64,000 nucleotides of DNA from Rhodanobacter humi (GCF_041107455.1 NZ_JBGBPY010000001.1:868001-932000); one strand, 5' to 3'; shown: positions 52,696 to 62,332, numbered from the stretch's first letter. Translations and numbers: made by a program. Notes: generated by a model from the sequence alone, not told the origin.

Positions 52696-55600
52696 TCAGA
52701 ACTTGTAACGCAGCGTCAGCATGAGCGACCAGCGCTGGGCCAGGTCGTCGTTGTTGTTGATGTAGGTCGGGACATCCTTCGGGTGATAGTTGCCGCTCTG
52801 GATGTAGTTGGCGCAAGTCGCCGCGCCACCGCAGGAGATGTCGTAGATGAACTTGCCAGTCGCCGGATCGACACCGTAGAAGTCCGCAAGATAACGACCG
52901 TTGCTGGAGAACGGTTGGCGTTTCTCGATGCCCCAGTGCTTGTTGAGCAGGTTCGTGAAATTGTAGACATCCAGGCGCACGACACCCTTGTTGCCCTTGA
53001 AGATCCCGGGAATTTCCTGACTGAAGCTCAGGTCGACCTGATTGAGCCAGCGCGCGCGGGCACCATTGCGACGGGCAGTCCCGCCCTGGTGATCCTTCAG
53101 GTATTTGTCGCTCTGGATGTATTCGTAGAACTGGTCGATGTACTTCTGGTTGGTTCCCTTGCGGAACTCGACATCCCCCGGCTTCGGAATATAGACCAGG
53201 TCGTTCACGTAGCCGTCGCCATTGGCGTCGTTGCCGAACGTCCAGCTGTACGGGGAGCCCGAGTGGCCATCGTAGAAGATGCTGGCGCTGGTCGCATAGT
53301 CACCGAAGAAGCGATGCTGCCAGTTCAGCCCGGCGATCACGCGCTTCGGAATCGAGTAGTTCGAGGTGCTGGCGACATTCTCGTTCGCGTTCTTGACCTG
53401 GTTGTAACGCCAGTTAGACAGCGCCACGCTCGATGTACCCGGATTGACCTCGGTCGCGCGGCTCCAGGTGAAGCCGAACGTGCCGGACCACTCGTTCGAG
53501 AAGGGCTTTTTCAGCGCCAGAGTCAGGCTGTCCGCGCTGCCCTTGCTGGAATTGTCCAGATTGATGACATCCGAGAAGGCCGGATTGGCATTGGCCTTGA
53601 TGCCCTGGCCGCTGGCCTTCGGATCGGCGTTGACGAGCTTGTAGTAGGTGACGCGACCGTCCGGCAGGTAACCGGTGGGAGCGCCGAGATTCATGCTCTG
53701 GTACCAGATCGCGTCACGCTGCTTGATGTGCTGGTAGTCCACCGTGGCGATCAGGCCCCACCACGGCAGCTCCTTGTCGAAGCCCAGGGTGAGTTTCCAT
53801 GCGGTCGGGATCGTGAAGTTCGGCGAGATGGTATTCACCGCCATCTGCCCGGATGTGCCGTTGTTCTGGGCAAAGGGGTCCGCGCTGAACTTCGGCAGAT
53901 TCGCATTCGGCCAAGCGAATTTGCACGGGCTCGTGCCGCCCGGGCCACAGAAGTACTGCTTCTGGGTCATGCCGGAGTTGGAGAAAATGTTGCCGACCCA
54001 CACGCCCGGGGTGTTTGACACGAACAGGCCCGCGCCGCCGCGCAACTGGGTCATGCGTTCGGTGTCGAAGCTGTAGTTGAACGACATGCGCGGTTGCACC
54101 ACGCGGTTGCCGTTGATCGTGGTCTGGTTGCTGCGGCCGAAACCGCCCGTGGCCTGGTTCGGATTGGCCGCAACGCCAACGCCCGGCGCAGCCGCGAAGG
54201 TCGGGTTGTAGAGCGGCCGATCGCTCATCAACGGGATGTCGACACGCACGCCGTACTGCACCGACAGGTTGTTGTTCACCTGCCAGGTATCCTGCAGGAA
54301 GATGCCCCACTGGTTCAGGTTGTAGGCGGCGGCCGTGTCGGCCAGCGACAAGCCGTCGGAGGGACGGTTGTATCGATAGCTGTAGTACAGGCCTGAGTTG
54401 AAGTTGTCGATGCCGGTGTTCGCGTTCTTGCCCGGGTTGCCGCTCAGGTCCTCGAAGACGTAGCTGCCGTACAGATTCTGCACGAACAGGTTGTAGTACT
54501 CGTTGCGTTCGAAGTCGACGCCGCCCTTCACGGTGTGGTCGCCGAGGAACAGCGTACCCGCCCAGGCAGCGTTCCAGGTCTTCACCTTCAGCACGTTGGC
54601 CTGGCTCGAGTATTCGGTACCGAACTCCACCGAAGGACCAGCCGAGTAAGTGGTCGGATAAATGGTGATGTCCGGCATCGGCACGCCGTTGTACGGGCCG
54701 CGGTGCTGGTCGAAGTCGCGATAGGACACGGACGTGTCGGTCGAGAACACCTCCGACCAGTCGTCGTAGAAATGCAGCGCGTAGCTCTTGTTGTCGACCT
54801 TGGTGGTGTACCAGCCACTGGACAGCCGCAGATTGGTGGTGCTGCCGGTGATGATCGGCTTGGTTTCCTTGGTCTCGCTGAAGGTGACGCTGGCGCGGTG
54901 GTTGTTGCTGATGTTCCAGTCGATCTTGCCGAGGTAGCGCTTGTCCTCGAGGTTGGAGTTGCCGCCGCCCACGTTGCCGATGTCGGTCATGCCGTACTTC
55001 TGCGCGGCGATCTGGCGAATCTGGTCGACCTGGGCCGAAGTCAGGCCGGCGATCGGGCTGGCAACACCGGAATCGGCCGGGCCGTAAGGGCTGCCCGCCG
55101 CCACCTGGGTGCTCTTTTCCAGTGAGGCAAAGAAAAACAGCTTGTCCTTGATGATCGGGCCACCCACCGTGGCGCCGCCGGTCCACTGGCGCGAGAAGCC
55201 GTTGTAGCTGACGCCCTGCTCGTTGTCGCCGATCATCTTGTCGTTCTGGAACGCGTAGTACACCGAGCCGTGGAACGCGTTGGTGCCACTCTTGGTCACC
55301 GCGTTCACCGCCGCGCCGAGGCCACGGCGGTTCGCCACGTCGAAGTTCGCGGTGGAGATGTTGTATTCGGCAATGGTGTCCATCGAGATCGGCGTGCCCA
55401 GCGTGGGCAGGCCGTTCGCGTTGAGGCCGAACGGGTCGTTCGCGCTCATCGAGTCGACGGTGATGTTGTTGTAGCGGCTGTTCTGGCCCACCGCGGAGAT
55501 CTCGCCACGGGCACGGTCGGTGATCACCACGCGCGGGTCCAGGCGCACGATGTTCTGGATCGAGCGGTCCGGTGCCGGCGTGGCCTCCAGCTCACGCTGC

Positions 55601-56052
55601 GAAATGTTGGTGGCGATGCCCTTGTTGTCCGGCGTGAAGGTCTGCATCAGCGCGCTGGCCGACACGGTGACCGCGCCCAGATCCTTCACCTGCTTGGCCT
55701 GCTCGGCGCCCACGGTCAGGTTGACCGAGGTGTCCTGCGCCAGCTGCAGGTAGACGTTCTTCTGCTCGATCTGGGCCATGCCGGCCTTGGACGCGGTGAC
55801 GTCGAACGGGCCGCCCACGCGCAGGCCCTGCGCGGCGTAACGGCCGTCCGGGCCGGTGGTGGTGATCTTGGTGGTGCCCGACGGCTCGTGCACGATCTGC
55901 ACGGTGGCGCCGGCGACCGGCTGGCCGCTGGCGTCGAGCACGCGGCCGCTGATCGAGGAGGAGGTGTCCTGGGCGAGCGCCGGCACGGTGGCCGTGGCAA
56001 GCAGGGAGGCAATCGCCAGCGGTAGGACGCTGGCGCGAATTCGGCTGTTCAT
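52696..56052 (-). CDS. Oar-like TonB-dependent receptor with carboxypeptidase-regulatory domain
   Basis: A 1118-residue outer-membrane protein of the Oar-like TBDR class. The start at 56052 has GAGGG seven bases upstream and leads into the signal peptide VLPLAIASLLATATVPALAQ. Residues about 27-110 are a carboxypeptidase-D-regulatory-like Ig-fold (SISGRVLDASGQPVAGATV), typical for this class. The plug contains IVRLDPRVVITDRARGE and a GAAVNAVTKSGTNAFHG segment, and the barrel ends SLMLTLRYKF. Such receptors take up unknown substrates, in some bacteria peptides or proteins. The gene is isolated from obvious partner genes. Confidence 0.93.
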   Translation of the reverse strand: MNSRIRASVLPLAIASLLATATVPALAQDTSSSISGRVLDASGQPVAGATVQIVHEPSGTTKITTTGPDGRYAAQGLRVGGPFDVTASKAGMAQIEQKNVYLQLAQDTSVNLTVGAEQAKQVKDLGAVTVSASALMQTFTPDNKGIATNISQRELEATPAPDRSIQNIVRLDPRVVITDRARGEISAVGQNSRYNNITVDSMSANDPFGLNANGLPTLGTPISMDTIAEYNISTANFDVANRRGLGAAVNAVTKSGTNAFHGSVYYAFQNDKMIGDNEQGVSYNGFSRQWTGGATVGGPIIKDKLFFFASLEKSTQVAAGSPYGPADSGVASPIAGLTSAQVDQIRQIAAQKYGMTDIGNVGGGNSNLEDKRYLGKIDWNISNNHRASVTFSETKETKPIITGSTTNLRLSSGWYTTKVDNKSYALHFYDDWSEVFSTDTSVSYRDFDQHRGPYNGVPMPDITIYPTTYSAGPSVEFGTEYSSQANVLKVKTWNAAWAGTLFLGDHTVKGGVDFERNEYYNLFVQNLYGSYVFEDLSGNPGKNANTGIDNFNSGLYYSYRYNRPSDGLSLADTAAAYNLNQWGIFLQDTWQVNNNLSVQYGVRVDIPLMSDRPLYNPTFAAAPGVGVAANPNQATGGFGRSNQTTINGNRVVQPRMSFNYSFDTERMTQLRGGAGLFVSNTPGVWVGNIFSNSGMTQKQYFCGPGGTSPCKFAWPNANLPKFSADPFAQNNGTSGQMAVNTISPNFTIPTAWKLTLGFDKELPWWGLIATVDYQHIKQRDAIWYQSMNLGAPTGYLPDGRVTYYKLVNADPKASGQGIKANANPAFSDVINLDNSSKGSADSLTLALKKPFSNEWSGTFGFTWSRATEVNPGTSSVALSNWRYNQVKNANENVASTSNYSIPKRVIAGLNWQHRFFGDYATSASIFYDGHSGSPYSWTFGNDANGDGYVNDLVYIPKPGDVEFRKGTNQKYIDQFYEYIQSDKYLKDHQGGTARRNGARARWLNQVDLSFSQEIPGIFKGNKGVVRLDVYNFTNLLNKHWGIEKRQPFSSNGRYLADFYGVDPATGKFIYDISCGGAATCANYIQSGNYHPKDVPTYINNNDDLAQRWSLMLTLRYKF

Positions 56053-56505
56053 GATGTTTCCCTCAAGTTCACGACGAAATTTCTTGCGGATGAAACCGAA
56101 CAGAACGCCTCCCGGCAGTCCGGGCGGACGAACTCGTGGTTTCCCCAGTGTTTTTTGGTCCGGAATACGACGGTGACGGGGCCATCCCGCCTGCCAATCA
56201 GTTGTTAAGCGGACTTTAACGGCATTGTATGACAGTTTCGCAATATCTTCACGCAAGCCTCACTGCCAGCCGAGATAGCGCCCCCAAGCGCGCCGAGGCC
56301 CCGCAACACGGCGTTGAAATCGTGCAGCCAGCAGCCGCCAGGCCTTCGTCAATGGGCGCCACGACACGGTACGCGTGGCCAGCCAAGCCAGACGTTCGAC
56401 TACTGGCATCCGTTCCATGCTGAGCATGGCCGCCTCCACGCCGGGTTTTCCCCACCGGGGCCGGCGATCATGACAAGCCGGTGATCCGGCGTGCGGCGCG
56501 CGCGA
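56053..56505. other. Intergenic region upstream of the Oar-like receptor
   Basis: About 450 bases with no supportable gene. The part nearest the receptor (56090-56260) is less GC-rich and likely regulatory. The remainder, toward the marC stop, has only short non-coding frames. Confidence 0.4.
56224..56229 (-). promoter_or_regulatory. Possible -10 element for the Oar-like receptor
   Basis: On the minus strand TACAAT sits about 170 bases before the receptor ATG, in an AT-richer segment. A convincing -35 hexamer at 16-18 bases is not visible (GTGAAG is the closest), so it is only a candidate. Confidence 0.2.
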
Positions 56506-57117
56506 TCAGATGTGCAGGTGCAGATACGCGGCCACGCCGCCCAGGAACATCTGCACGGACAGCGCGATCAGCAGCATGCCCATCACGCGCTCCAGCGCGG
56601 TCAGCACGCTCTCGCCCAGCCAGCGGAACAGGTAGGTGGAGCACAGCAGGATCACCGCCGTGGCCAGCCACGCGCCGATCAGCGCGATCGCCCAGTCGGC
56701 GGTGCGTCCCGGCTGGGTGTTGGTGAGCAGCAGCAGCGCCGCCATCGCCGAGGGGCCGGCCACGCCGGGAATCGCCATCGGCACGATGAAGGGCTCGCCG
56801 CCGCCGGACTTGCCGAAGATGCCGCCGCCATCCGCCGGCGGGAACACCATGCGGATGCCGATCAGGAACAGCACGATGCCGCCGGCGATGCTGATCGAGT
56901 CGGGCTTGAGCTGCAGCAGGCTCAGCAGCACCTGCCCGCCCACCAGGAAACCCAGCAGCACGCCCAGCGCGATCAGCAGCTCGCGCACCATCACGCGGCG
57001 GCGACGCTTGGGCGGCACGTCCTTGAGCAGGCTGAGGAAGATCGGGATGTTGCCCAGCGGGTCCATGATCAGGAACAGCATGATTCCCGCCGACAACGTG
57101 GTCATCTGCGTTTCCAT
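56506..57117 (-). CDS. MarC-family integral membrane protein
   Basis: A 203-residue protein of the MarC family, polytopic inner-membrane proteins of uncertain transport role. The start at 57117 has AGGGG seven bases upstream; the frame to 57405 is a read-through of another coding region. Six hydrophobic segments are visible. Conserved features are MLFLIMDPLGNIPIFL near the N-terminus and GGIVLFLIGIRMVF in the middle, then PMAIPGVAGPSAMA, the mirrored second-half signature. It follows the YciK-like gene by about 30 bases on the same strand, so the two may be co-transcribed. Confidence 0.93.
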   Translation of the reverse strand: METQMTTLSAGIMLFLIMDPLGNIPIFLSLLKDVPPKRRRRVMVRELLIALGVLLGFLVGGQVLLSLLQLKPDSISIAGGIVLFLIGIRMVFPPADGGGIFGKSGGGEPFIVPMAIPGVAGPSAMAALLLLTNTQPGRTADWAIALIGAWLATAVILLCSTYLFRWLGESVLTALERVMGMLLIALSVQMFLGGVAAYLHLHI

Positions 57118-57148
57118 CAGCACGCCCCTGTTTGACGATGGCAGTCCG

Positions 57149-57919
57149 TCACGCCGTTTCCCGCAGATCGAGCACATGGCCGCGCGCCGACGCGGCCTGC
57201 GCGCCGAGCAGCCAGACCATGGCTTCCGCCGCGGCGTCCGGCAACGGGTGCTGCATCGTGTCCTCGCCGAAATACGCCTGCCGGCGCAAGCGGGTGCGCA
57301 TCGGCGCAGGCAGCAGCGCGTGCACGCGCAGCGGGCTCTCGTCGGTTTCCTCGTGCAGGATGGCGGCGAAGCGCTCCAGCGCCGCCTTCGAGGCGCCGTA
57401 GGCACCCCAGTGCGCGCGCGCCAGCCGCACCGGATCGTCCAGCACGAACACCACCGCGCTGTCGGGCGCTTCCTGCAGCAACGGCAGGCAGGCCTGGGTC
57501 AGTGCGAACGGCGCGTTGACGTTCACGTGCATCGCACGCAGCCAGTCGTCGGGCTTGTGCATCGCGAGCGGAGTGAGCCCGGCGAAACTGGCGGCGCAGT
57601 GCGCGATGCCGTCGAGCCGGCCGAAATCGTGGCGCAGGCCGTCGGCCAGCGCGGCGTACTCGCGCGGCGTGGCGGTTTCCATGTCCAGCGGATGGATCAC
57701 CGGCTCGGCCAGACCCTCGGTCAGCATCGCGTCGTACAACTGCTCCAGCTGGCGCTTGCGCTTGCCGCTGATGATGACGGTGGCGCCGGCGCGGCTCGCC
57801 GCGCGCGCCACCGCACCGCCGAGGCCGCCGTAGGCGCCGGTGACCAGCACCACGCGACCGGCCAGCGAGGTACGCGCAGGCACCCCGCCCGCGGGAAGCC
57901 GCATCGTCGGCAGCATCAT
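57149..57919 (-). CDS. Short-chain dehydrogenase/reductase (YciK-like)
   Basis: A 256-residue classical SDR. The ATG at 57919 overlaps the stop of the glutaredoxin gene (ATGA), with AGGA close by. The nucleotide-binding motif is [15 protein letters not shown], followed by HCAASF in place of the usual NNAG motif and HVNVNAPF. The active-site YGASK is present. The overall pattern ([25 protein letters not shown]) fits the YciK type. Oddly, where YciK has a Ser-containing strand before the Tyr, this protein reads [19 protein letters not shown], so the catalytic Ser appears to be replaced by Asp. It may have altered or lost activity. Confidence 0.85.
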   Translation of the reverse strand: MMLPTMRLPAGGVPARTSLAGRVVLVTGAYGGLGGAVARAASRAGATVIISGKRKRQLEQLYDAMLTEGLAEPVIHPLDMETATPREYAALADGLRHDFGRLDGIAHCAASFAGLTPLAMHKPDDWLRAMHVNVNAPFALTQACLPLLQEAPDSAVVFVLDDPVRLARAHWGAYGASKAALERFAAILHEETDESPLRVHALLPAPMRTRLRRQAYFGEDTMQHPLPDAAAEAMVWLLGAQAASARGHVLDLRETA

Positions 57920-58242
57920 TCCTGCGCCGCCCCGGTCACGTCGCCGGCCATGCGCGCCAGTTCGCCGGAGGCCTCGAGGTCCACCACGATGTCGCAGCCG
58001 CCGATCAGCTCGCCCTCGATGAACAGCTGTGGGAAGGTCGGCCAGTTCGCGTAGTGCGGCAGCGCGGCGCGGATCTCCGGATCGGCCAGCACGTTCACCG
58101 CGTGGAACGGCGCACCGGCCCGCTGCAACGCCTGCGCGGCGCGGCTGGAAAAACCGCACATCGGAAACTCCGGCGTGCCCTTCATGAAGAGCACGATCGG
58201 GTGCGCGGCGAGCAGCGACTTGATTCGCTCGTTTACGTCCAT
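57916..58242 (-). CDS. grxD: Monothiol glutaredoxin (Grx4 type)
   Basis: A 108-residue monothiol glutaredoxin from MDVNERIKS at 58242; an in-frame ATG at 58257 adds five residues. The CGFS active site lies in [15 protein letters not shown], followed by the glutathione-binding [20 protein letters not shown]. Proteins of this type carry glutathione-ligated [2Fe-2S] clusters and pass them to iron-sulfur assembly and iron-regulatory partners. The gene is divergent from the Fe superoxide dismutase gene, with about 110 bases between, and coupled to the SDR downstream by a stop-start overlap. Confidence 0.95.
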   Translation of the reverse strand: MDVNERIKSLLAAHPIVLFMKGTPEFPMCGFSSRAAQALQRAGAPFHAVNVLADPEIRAALPHYANWPTFPQLFIEGELIGGCDIVVDLEASGELARMAGDVTGAAQE

Positions 58243-58353
58243 GGCTGGGTGTTTCATCTTTACAATGCGGGCAGATCGGTATTGTATCAGTCGACCACCG
58301 GCCGTCGCCGGCCGCCGCGATACCTTCCCCCAGCCACCGTCAAGGAGCCTCTC

Positions 58354-58947
58354 ATGGCGATCGAACTCCCCCCGTTGCCCTACGAAAAGAACGCGCTCGA
58401 ACCGCACATCTCCGCCGAGACGCTGGAGTACCACTACGGCAAGCATCACCAGGCCTACGTGACCAACCTCAACAAGCTGATCGAGGGCACCGAGTTCGCG
58501 GATGCGGCGCTGGAAGACATCATCAGGAAGTCCTCCGGCGGCGTGTTCAACAACGCCGCGCAGATCTGGAACCACACCTTCTACTGGAACTCGCTGAGCC
58601 CCAGCTCCCCCCAAGGCCGGGGCGGCAAGGAACCCACCGGCAAGCTGGCCGACGCGATCAGCAAGGCGTTCGGCTCGTTCGAGAAGTTCAAGGAGGAGTT
58701 CAGCAAGTCCGCCGCCGGCAACTTCGGCTCGGGCTGGACCTGGCTGGTGCAGCGCCCGGACGGCGCGTTGGGCATCGTCAACACCTCCAACGCGGCCACG
58801 CCGATCACCGGCAGCGACAAGCCGCTGCTCACCGTGGACGTGTGGGAACACGCCTACTACATCGACTACCGCAACGCCCGCCCGAAGTACCTGGAAGCGT
58901 TCTGGAACCTGGTCAACTGGGAATTCGCGGCGAAGAACCTCGCCTGA
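58354..58947 (+). CDS. sodB: Superoxide dismutase [Fe]
   Basis: A 197-residue Fe/Mn-type superoxide dismutase, cytoplasmic, no signal peptide. AAGGAG lies before the ATG. Metal ligands are His27, His74 (QIWNHTFYW), Asp162 and His166 ([12 protein letters not shown]). The [12 protein letters not shown] segment fits the iron form. Compared with typical FeSODs, the loop after YWNSLSP is a few residues longer ([13 protein letters not shown]). It is monocistronic, ended by a strong hairpin, and divergent from the glutaredoxin gene. Confidence 0.96.
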   Translation: MAIELPPLPYEKNALEPHISAETLEYHYGKHHQAYVTNLNKLIEGTEFADAALEDIIRKSSGGVFNNAAQIWNHTFYWNSLSPSSPQGRGGKEPTGKLADAISKAFGSFEKFKEEFSKSAAGNFGSGWTWLVQRPDGALGIVNTSNAATPITGSDKPLLTVDVWEHAYYIDYRNARPKYLEAFWNLVNWEFAAKNLA

Positions 58948-58962
58948 GCCCCGCGCCGCACC

Positions 58963-58991
58963 AAGGCGGAGCCGCGCGGCTCCGCCTTTTT
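58963..58991 (+). terminator. Rho-independent terminator of sodB
   Basis: A nine-pair GC stem, GGCGGAGCC/GGCTCCGCC (58965-58986) with loop GCGC, is followed by TTTTT. It lies 15 bases after the sodB stop codon. Confidence 0.88.
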
Positions 58992-59077
58992 CATGCCCGG
59001 GAACCGCCGTGCGCTCGCCGCACCCGACCGCAATCGCTACAATGCGTCGGTTTGCGCCATCACAATCCGGAGCCCCC

Positions 59078-59797
59078 ATGAGCGACCAGCCCCTGTACCG
59101 CCGCATCCTGCTCAAGCTCTCCGGCGAAGCGCTGATGGGCGAGGCCGACTACGGCATCGACCCGAAGGTGATCGGGCGGCTGGCCGAGGAGATCATCGAG
59201 GTACGCAAGGCCGGCGTGGAAGTGGGCGTGGTGATCGGCGGCGGCAACATCTTCCGCGGCGAGGGCCTGGCCGCGTCCGGCATGGACCGCGTCACCGGCG
59301 ACCACATGGGCATGCTGGCCACCGTGATGAACGCGCTGGCGATGGCCGACGCGATCGAGAAGCGCGGCGGCTACGCCCGCGTGATGAGCGCGATCCAGAT
59401 CCACGACGTGGCCGAGGACTTCATCCGCCGCCGCGCGATCCGCCACATCGAGAAGGGCCGCATCGCGCTGTTCGCGGCCGGCACCGGCAACCCGTTCTTC
59501 ACCACCGACTCGGCCGCCGCGCTGCGCGCGGTGGAGATCGGCGCGGACCTGCTGCTCAAGGCCACCAAGGTCGACGGCGTGTACACCGCCGATCCCGCCC
59601 GCCACCCGGATGCCACCCGCTACGACCAGCTCACCTACGACGAGGTGATCCAGCGCAACCTCAAGGTGATGGACACCGCCGCGATCGCGCTGTGCCGCGA
59701 CCACAACACGCCGCTGCGCATCTACGACATGACGGTGCCGGGCAACCTGCTGCGCATCATGCGCGGCGAACCGGTGGGCACCCTGGTGCGCAACTGA
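59078..59797 (+). CDS. pyrH: Uridylate kinase
   Basis: A 239-residue bacterial UMP kinase of the amino-acid-kinase fold, converting UMP to UDP with ATP. CGGAG lies before the chosen ATG; in-frame upstream codons are not conserved. Motifs: [14 protein letters not shown] at the N-terminus, [22 protein letters not shown], and [14 protein letters not shown] near the nucleotide site. It begins the classical pyrH-frr-uppS-cdsA-dxr-rseP order of gammaproteobacteria, here without rpsB and tsf immediately upstream; sodB is in that place. Confidence 0.97.
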   Translation: MSDQPLYRRILLKLSGEALMGEADYGIDPKVIGRLAEEIIEVRKAGVEVGVVIGGGNIFRGEGLAASGMDRVTGDHMGMLATVMNALAMADAIEKRGGYARVMSAIQIHDVAEDFIRRRAIRHIEKGRIALFAAGTGNPFFTTDSAAALRAVEIGADLLLKATKVDGVYTADPARHPDATRYDQLTYDEVIQRNLKVMDTAAIALCRDHNTPLRIYDMTVPGNLLRIMRGEPVGTLVRN

Positions 59798-59876
59798 CGC
59801 GCCCGGGGCGCGCCGCCGGCCGCCACGGCCGGCGCTGCTATACTCGCCGGCTAGCCAGATCCACCGGGACACGCCC

Positions 59877-60434
59877 ATGATCAACGACATCAAGACCGAT
59901 GCCCAGACCCGCATGGGCAAGAGCATCGATGCGCTCAAGCACGAGCTCACCCGCCTGCGCACCGGCCGCGCCAGCACCGCGCTGGTGGACGGCATCAAGG
60001 TGCCCGCCTACGGTTCGGAGATGCCGCTGAACCAGGTGGCCTCGGTCGCCCTGGGCGATTCGCGCTCCATCATCATCACGCCGTTCGACAAGAGCCTGGT
60101 CGGCCCGGTCGAGAAGGCCATCCTCGCCTCGGACATCGGCATCACGCCGACCACCGCCGGCACCGTGATCCGCCTCAACATGCCGCCGCTCACCGAGGAG
60201 CGCCGCAAGGAATTGGCCAAGCACGTGTCGCACGAGGGCGAGAGCGCGAAGATCGCGATCCGCAACGTGCGCCGTGACGCGTTGCAGAAGCTGAAGGATC
60301 TGCTCAAGGACAAGCAGATCAGCGAGGACGAGGAGCGCCGCGCCGACGACGAGATCCAGAAACTGACCGACCGTTTCGTGAAGGACGTCGACGGCGTGGT
60401 GAAGGCCAAGGAAGACGAGTTGATGTCCATGTAA
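59877..60434 (+). CDS. frr: Ribosome recycling factor
   Basis: A 185-residue RRF of the usual length, which with EF-G splits post-termination ribosomes. Characteristic regions: LKHELTRLRTGRASTALVDG near residues 20-40, PLNQVASVALGDSRSIIITPF, and LNMPPLTEERRKELAKHV. The C-terminal long helix has KDLLKDKQISEDEERRADDE. It starts 79 bases after pyrH. The usual short gap to uppS is here enlarged by a repeat element. Confidence 0.97.
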   Translation: MINDIKTDAQTRMGKSIDALKHELTRLRTGRASTALVDGIKVPAYGSEMPLNQVASVALGDSRSIIITPFDKSLVGPVEKAILASDIGITPTTAGTVIRLNMPPLTEERRKELAKHVSHEGESAKIAIRNVRRDALQKLKDLLKDKQISEDEERRADDEIQKLTDRFVKDVDGVVKAKEDELMSM

Positions 60435-60503
60435 TGGGCGTCGCGACGAAGCCGCCCAGCACCGCGCCAGTTCATCTGCCAACTCCCGGAACGTTGCGAT
60501 GAC

Positions 60504-60581
60504 GTCATTCCCGCGAAAGCGGGAATCCATCCGCTTCGAGCCTCTCAAGCCAACATGGATGCCCGCTTGCGCGGGCATGAC
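60504..60581. repeat. REP-like inverted doublet between frr and uppS
   Basis: Two palindromic units face each other: GTCATTCCCGCGAAAGCGGG followed by AATCCAT (60504-60530) and ATGGATGCCCGCTTGCGCGG followed by GCATGAC (60555-60581). Each forms its own hairpin, and the outer halves GTCAT/ATGAC and CCAT/ATGG pair as a larger cruciform. Such CATTCCCGCG-type doublets are dispersed in many proteobacterial genomes. It probably is transcribed as part of the operon. Confidence 0.75.
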
Positions 60582-60643
60582 GGCCCGAAAGTCCGAAGCA
60601 CTGCCTTCTCGCCAAGGGGAGAAGGAACCAGCCACAGGCACTC

Positions 60644-61372
60644 ATGACCATCCCCCGCCACATCGCCATCGTGATGGACGGCAACGGCCGTTGGGCGAAG
60701 GCGCGCCACCGGCCGCGCAGCTTCGGCCACAACGCCGGCCGCAAGGCGGTGCGCGAGGTGGTGGAAGGCTGCCTGCGCGAAGGCGTCGCGGCGCTCACCC
60801 TGTTCGCGTTCTCCAGCGAGAACTGGAAGCGGCCCGCGGAGGAAGTCGGCGCGCTGATGGCGCTGTTCGTGCGTGCGCTGGACAAGGAAACCGACGAGCT
60901 GCATGCCCAGGGCGTGCGGCTGCGCTTCGTGGGCGACCTGGCCGCGTTCGACGCGCCGCTGCGCGAGCGCATGCAGGCCGCAATGGCGCGCACCGCGGGC
61001 AACCGCAAGTTGCAGCTCAATATCGCGGTGAACTACGGCGGCCGCTGGGAGATCGCCCACGCTGCGCGCGAGGCCGCCGCCGCGGTGGCACGCGGCGAGC
61101 TGACCGTCGCGGCCATCGACGAATCCGCGCTCGACCGCTTCATGTGCCTGGCCGAGTTGCCACCGCTGGACCTGTTCATCCGCACCGGCGGCGAATGCCG
61201 GCTCAGCAACTTCCTGCTGTGGCAGGCGGCCTATGCCGAACTGCATTTCACCGATACCCTGTGGCCGGACTTCGACCAGGCCTGCCTGCACCGGGCGATC
61301 GAGGACTATGGCCGACGCGAACGCCGCTACGGCCGCACCGGCGATCAGATCGCCACGGACTCCCAGGGGTAA
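60644..61372 (+). CDS. uppS: Undecaprenyl pyrophosphate synthase
   Basis: A 242-residue cis-prenyltransferase that makes the C55 lipid carrier for peptidoglycan and other envelope polymers. Motifs: HIAIVMDGNGRWAKAR with the catalytic Asp, FGHNAGRKAVREVV, TLFAFSSENWKRP, and LFIRTGGECRLSNFLLWQ with the conserved RxSNF box. The Glu near the C-terminus lies in YAELHFTDTLWPDF. The stop codon is two bases before the cdsA start, so the two are coupled. Confidence 0.97.
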   Translation: MTIPRHIAIVMDGNGRWAKARHRPRSFGHNAGRKAVREVVEGCLREGVAALTLFAFSSENWKRPAEEVGALMALFVRALDKETDELHAQGVRLRFVGDLAAFDAPLRERMQAAMARTAGNRKLQLNIAVNYGGRWEIAHAAREAAAAVARGELTVAAIDESALDRFMCLAELPPLDLFIRTGGECRLSNFLLWQAAYAELHFTDTLWPDFDQACLHRAIEDYGRRERRYGRTGDQIATDSQG

Positions 61373-61374
61373 GC

Positions 61375-62193
61375 ATGCTGTTCCAGCGCGTCATCACCGC
61401 CTTGCTGCTCGCGCCGCTGGCGATCCTGATCATCCTGCTGCTGCCCACGCCGTGGCTCGCCGTGGTCGGCGCCGCACTGTTCCTGGGCGCGCTGGAGGAA
61501 TGGGCGCGCCTCGCCGGCGTGCACAAGGCATCCATGCGCATCGCCCTGCTGGTGGTCGCCGCCGCGCTGTTCGTGCTGCTGTGGTTCGCGCATGCCGGCG
61601 CGCTGGTGCCGCTGCTGCTGGTGCTGGGCGTGGCGTGGTGGCTGCTGGCCTGCCTGTGGTTGGGGCGTTTCGCGTTCGGCGCGGCGCCGACGCCGGAAAA
61701 CCGCGCGCTGAAGCTCGCGGCCGGCGCCTTCGTGATGTTCCCCGCCTGGATCGCCGTGATCGCCCTGCACGGCCGCGAGCCGCACGGCCACGGGTGGATG
61801 CTGTTGGCGCTGCTCATCGTGTGGGCCGCCGACATCGGCGCGTATTTCAGCGGACGCCGGTTCGGCAAGCGCAAGCTGGCGCCGCAGATCAGCCCCGGCA
61901 AGACCCGCGCCGGCGCCTACGGCGCGCTGGTGGCCGGCACCCTGGTCTGCCTCGTCGGCGGCTGGCTGCTGGGCGTGCGCGGCGGCGCCCTGCTCGGCCT
62001 CGCCGTGCTGGCCGTGCTCACGGTTGCCGCCTCGATCGTGGGCGATCTGCTGGAAAGCCTGATGAAGCGCCATGCGCAGGTGAAGGATTCGGGCACGATC
62101 TTCCCCGGCCACGGCGGCCTGCTGGATCGCATGGACAGCGTGTTCGCCGCATTGCCGGTGTTCGCCCTGGGCCTGTGGCTGCTGGGGATATGA
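61375..62193 (+). CDS. cdsA: Phosphatidate cytidylyltransferase
   Basis: A 272-residue integral membrane enzyme forming CDP-diacylglycerol from phosphatidate and CTP. About seven hydrophobic segments are visible. The signature of the family is near the C-terminus: SLMKRHAQVKDSGTIFPG followed by HGGLLDRMDS, with conserved Lys-Asp and Asp-Arg-x-Asp. The frame stays open far upstream in uppS, but the ATG two bases after the uppS stop is the natural start. Confidence 0.96.
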   Translation: MLFQRVITALLLAPLAILIILLLPTPWLAVVGAALFLGALEEWARLAGVHKASMRIALLVVAAALFVLLWFAHAGALVPLLLVLGVAWWLLACLWLGRFAFGAAPTPENRALKLAAGAFVMFPAWIAVIALHGREPHGHGWMLLALLIVWAADIGAYFSGRRFGKRKLAPQISPGKTRAGAYGALVAGTLVCLVGGWLLGVRGGALLGLAVLAVLTVAASIVGDLLESLMKRHAQVKDSGTIFPGHGGLLDRMDSVFAALPVFALGLWLLGI

Positions 62194-62199
62194 AAGGCC

Positions 62200-62321
62200 G
62201 GGAGTCGGAAACAGGGAGCAGGGAATCGAACCGCGGTGCGCGGCTCGTGCCGCGCGCCAGCAAACTCGCCAATAATCCGCTTTTCCTGTTCCCCATTCCC
62301 GACTCCCGATTCCCCCGCAAG
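62200..62321. repeat. Dispersed intergenic repeat between cdsA and dxr
   Basis: The 139-base gap between cdsA and dxr is filled with GGGAGTCGGAAACAGGGAGC at its left and CCCCATTCCCGACTCCCGAT at its right. GGGAGTCGG (62200-62208) and CCGACTCCC (62299-62307) are exact inverted repeats. Elements rich in GGGAATCGGGA and their complements are frequent between xanthomonad genes. The middle has another short dyad, GCGCGGC/GCCGCGC (62238-62254). Confidence 0.6.
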
Positions 62322-62332
62322 AGACACAGGCC

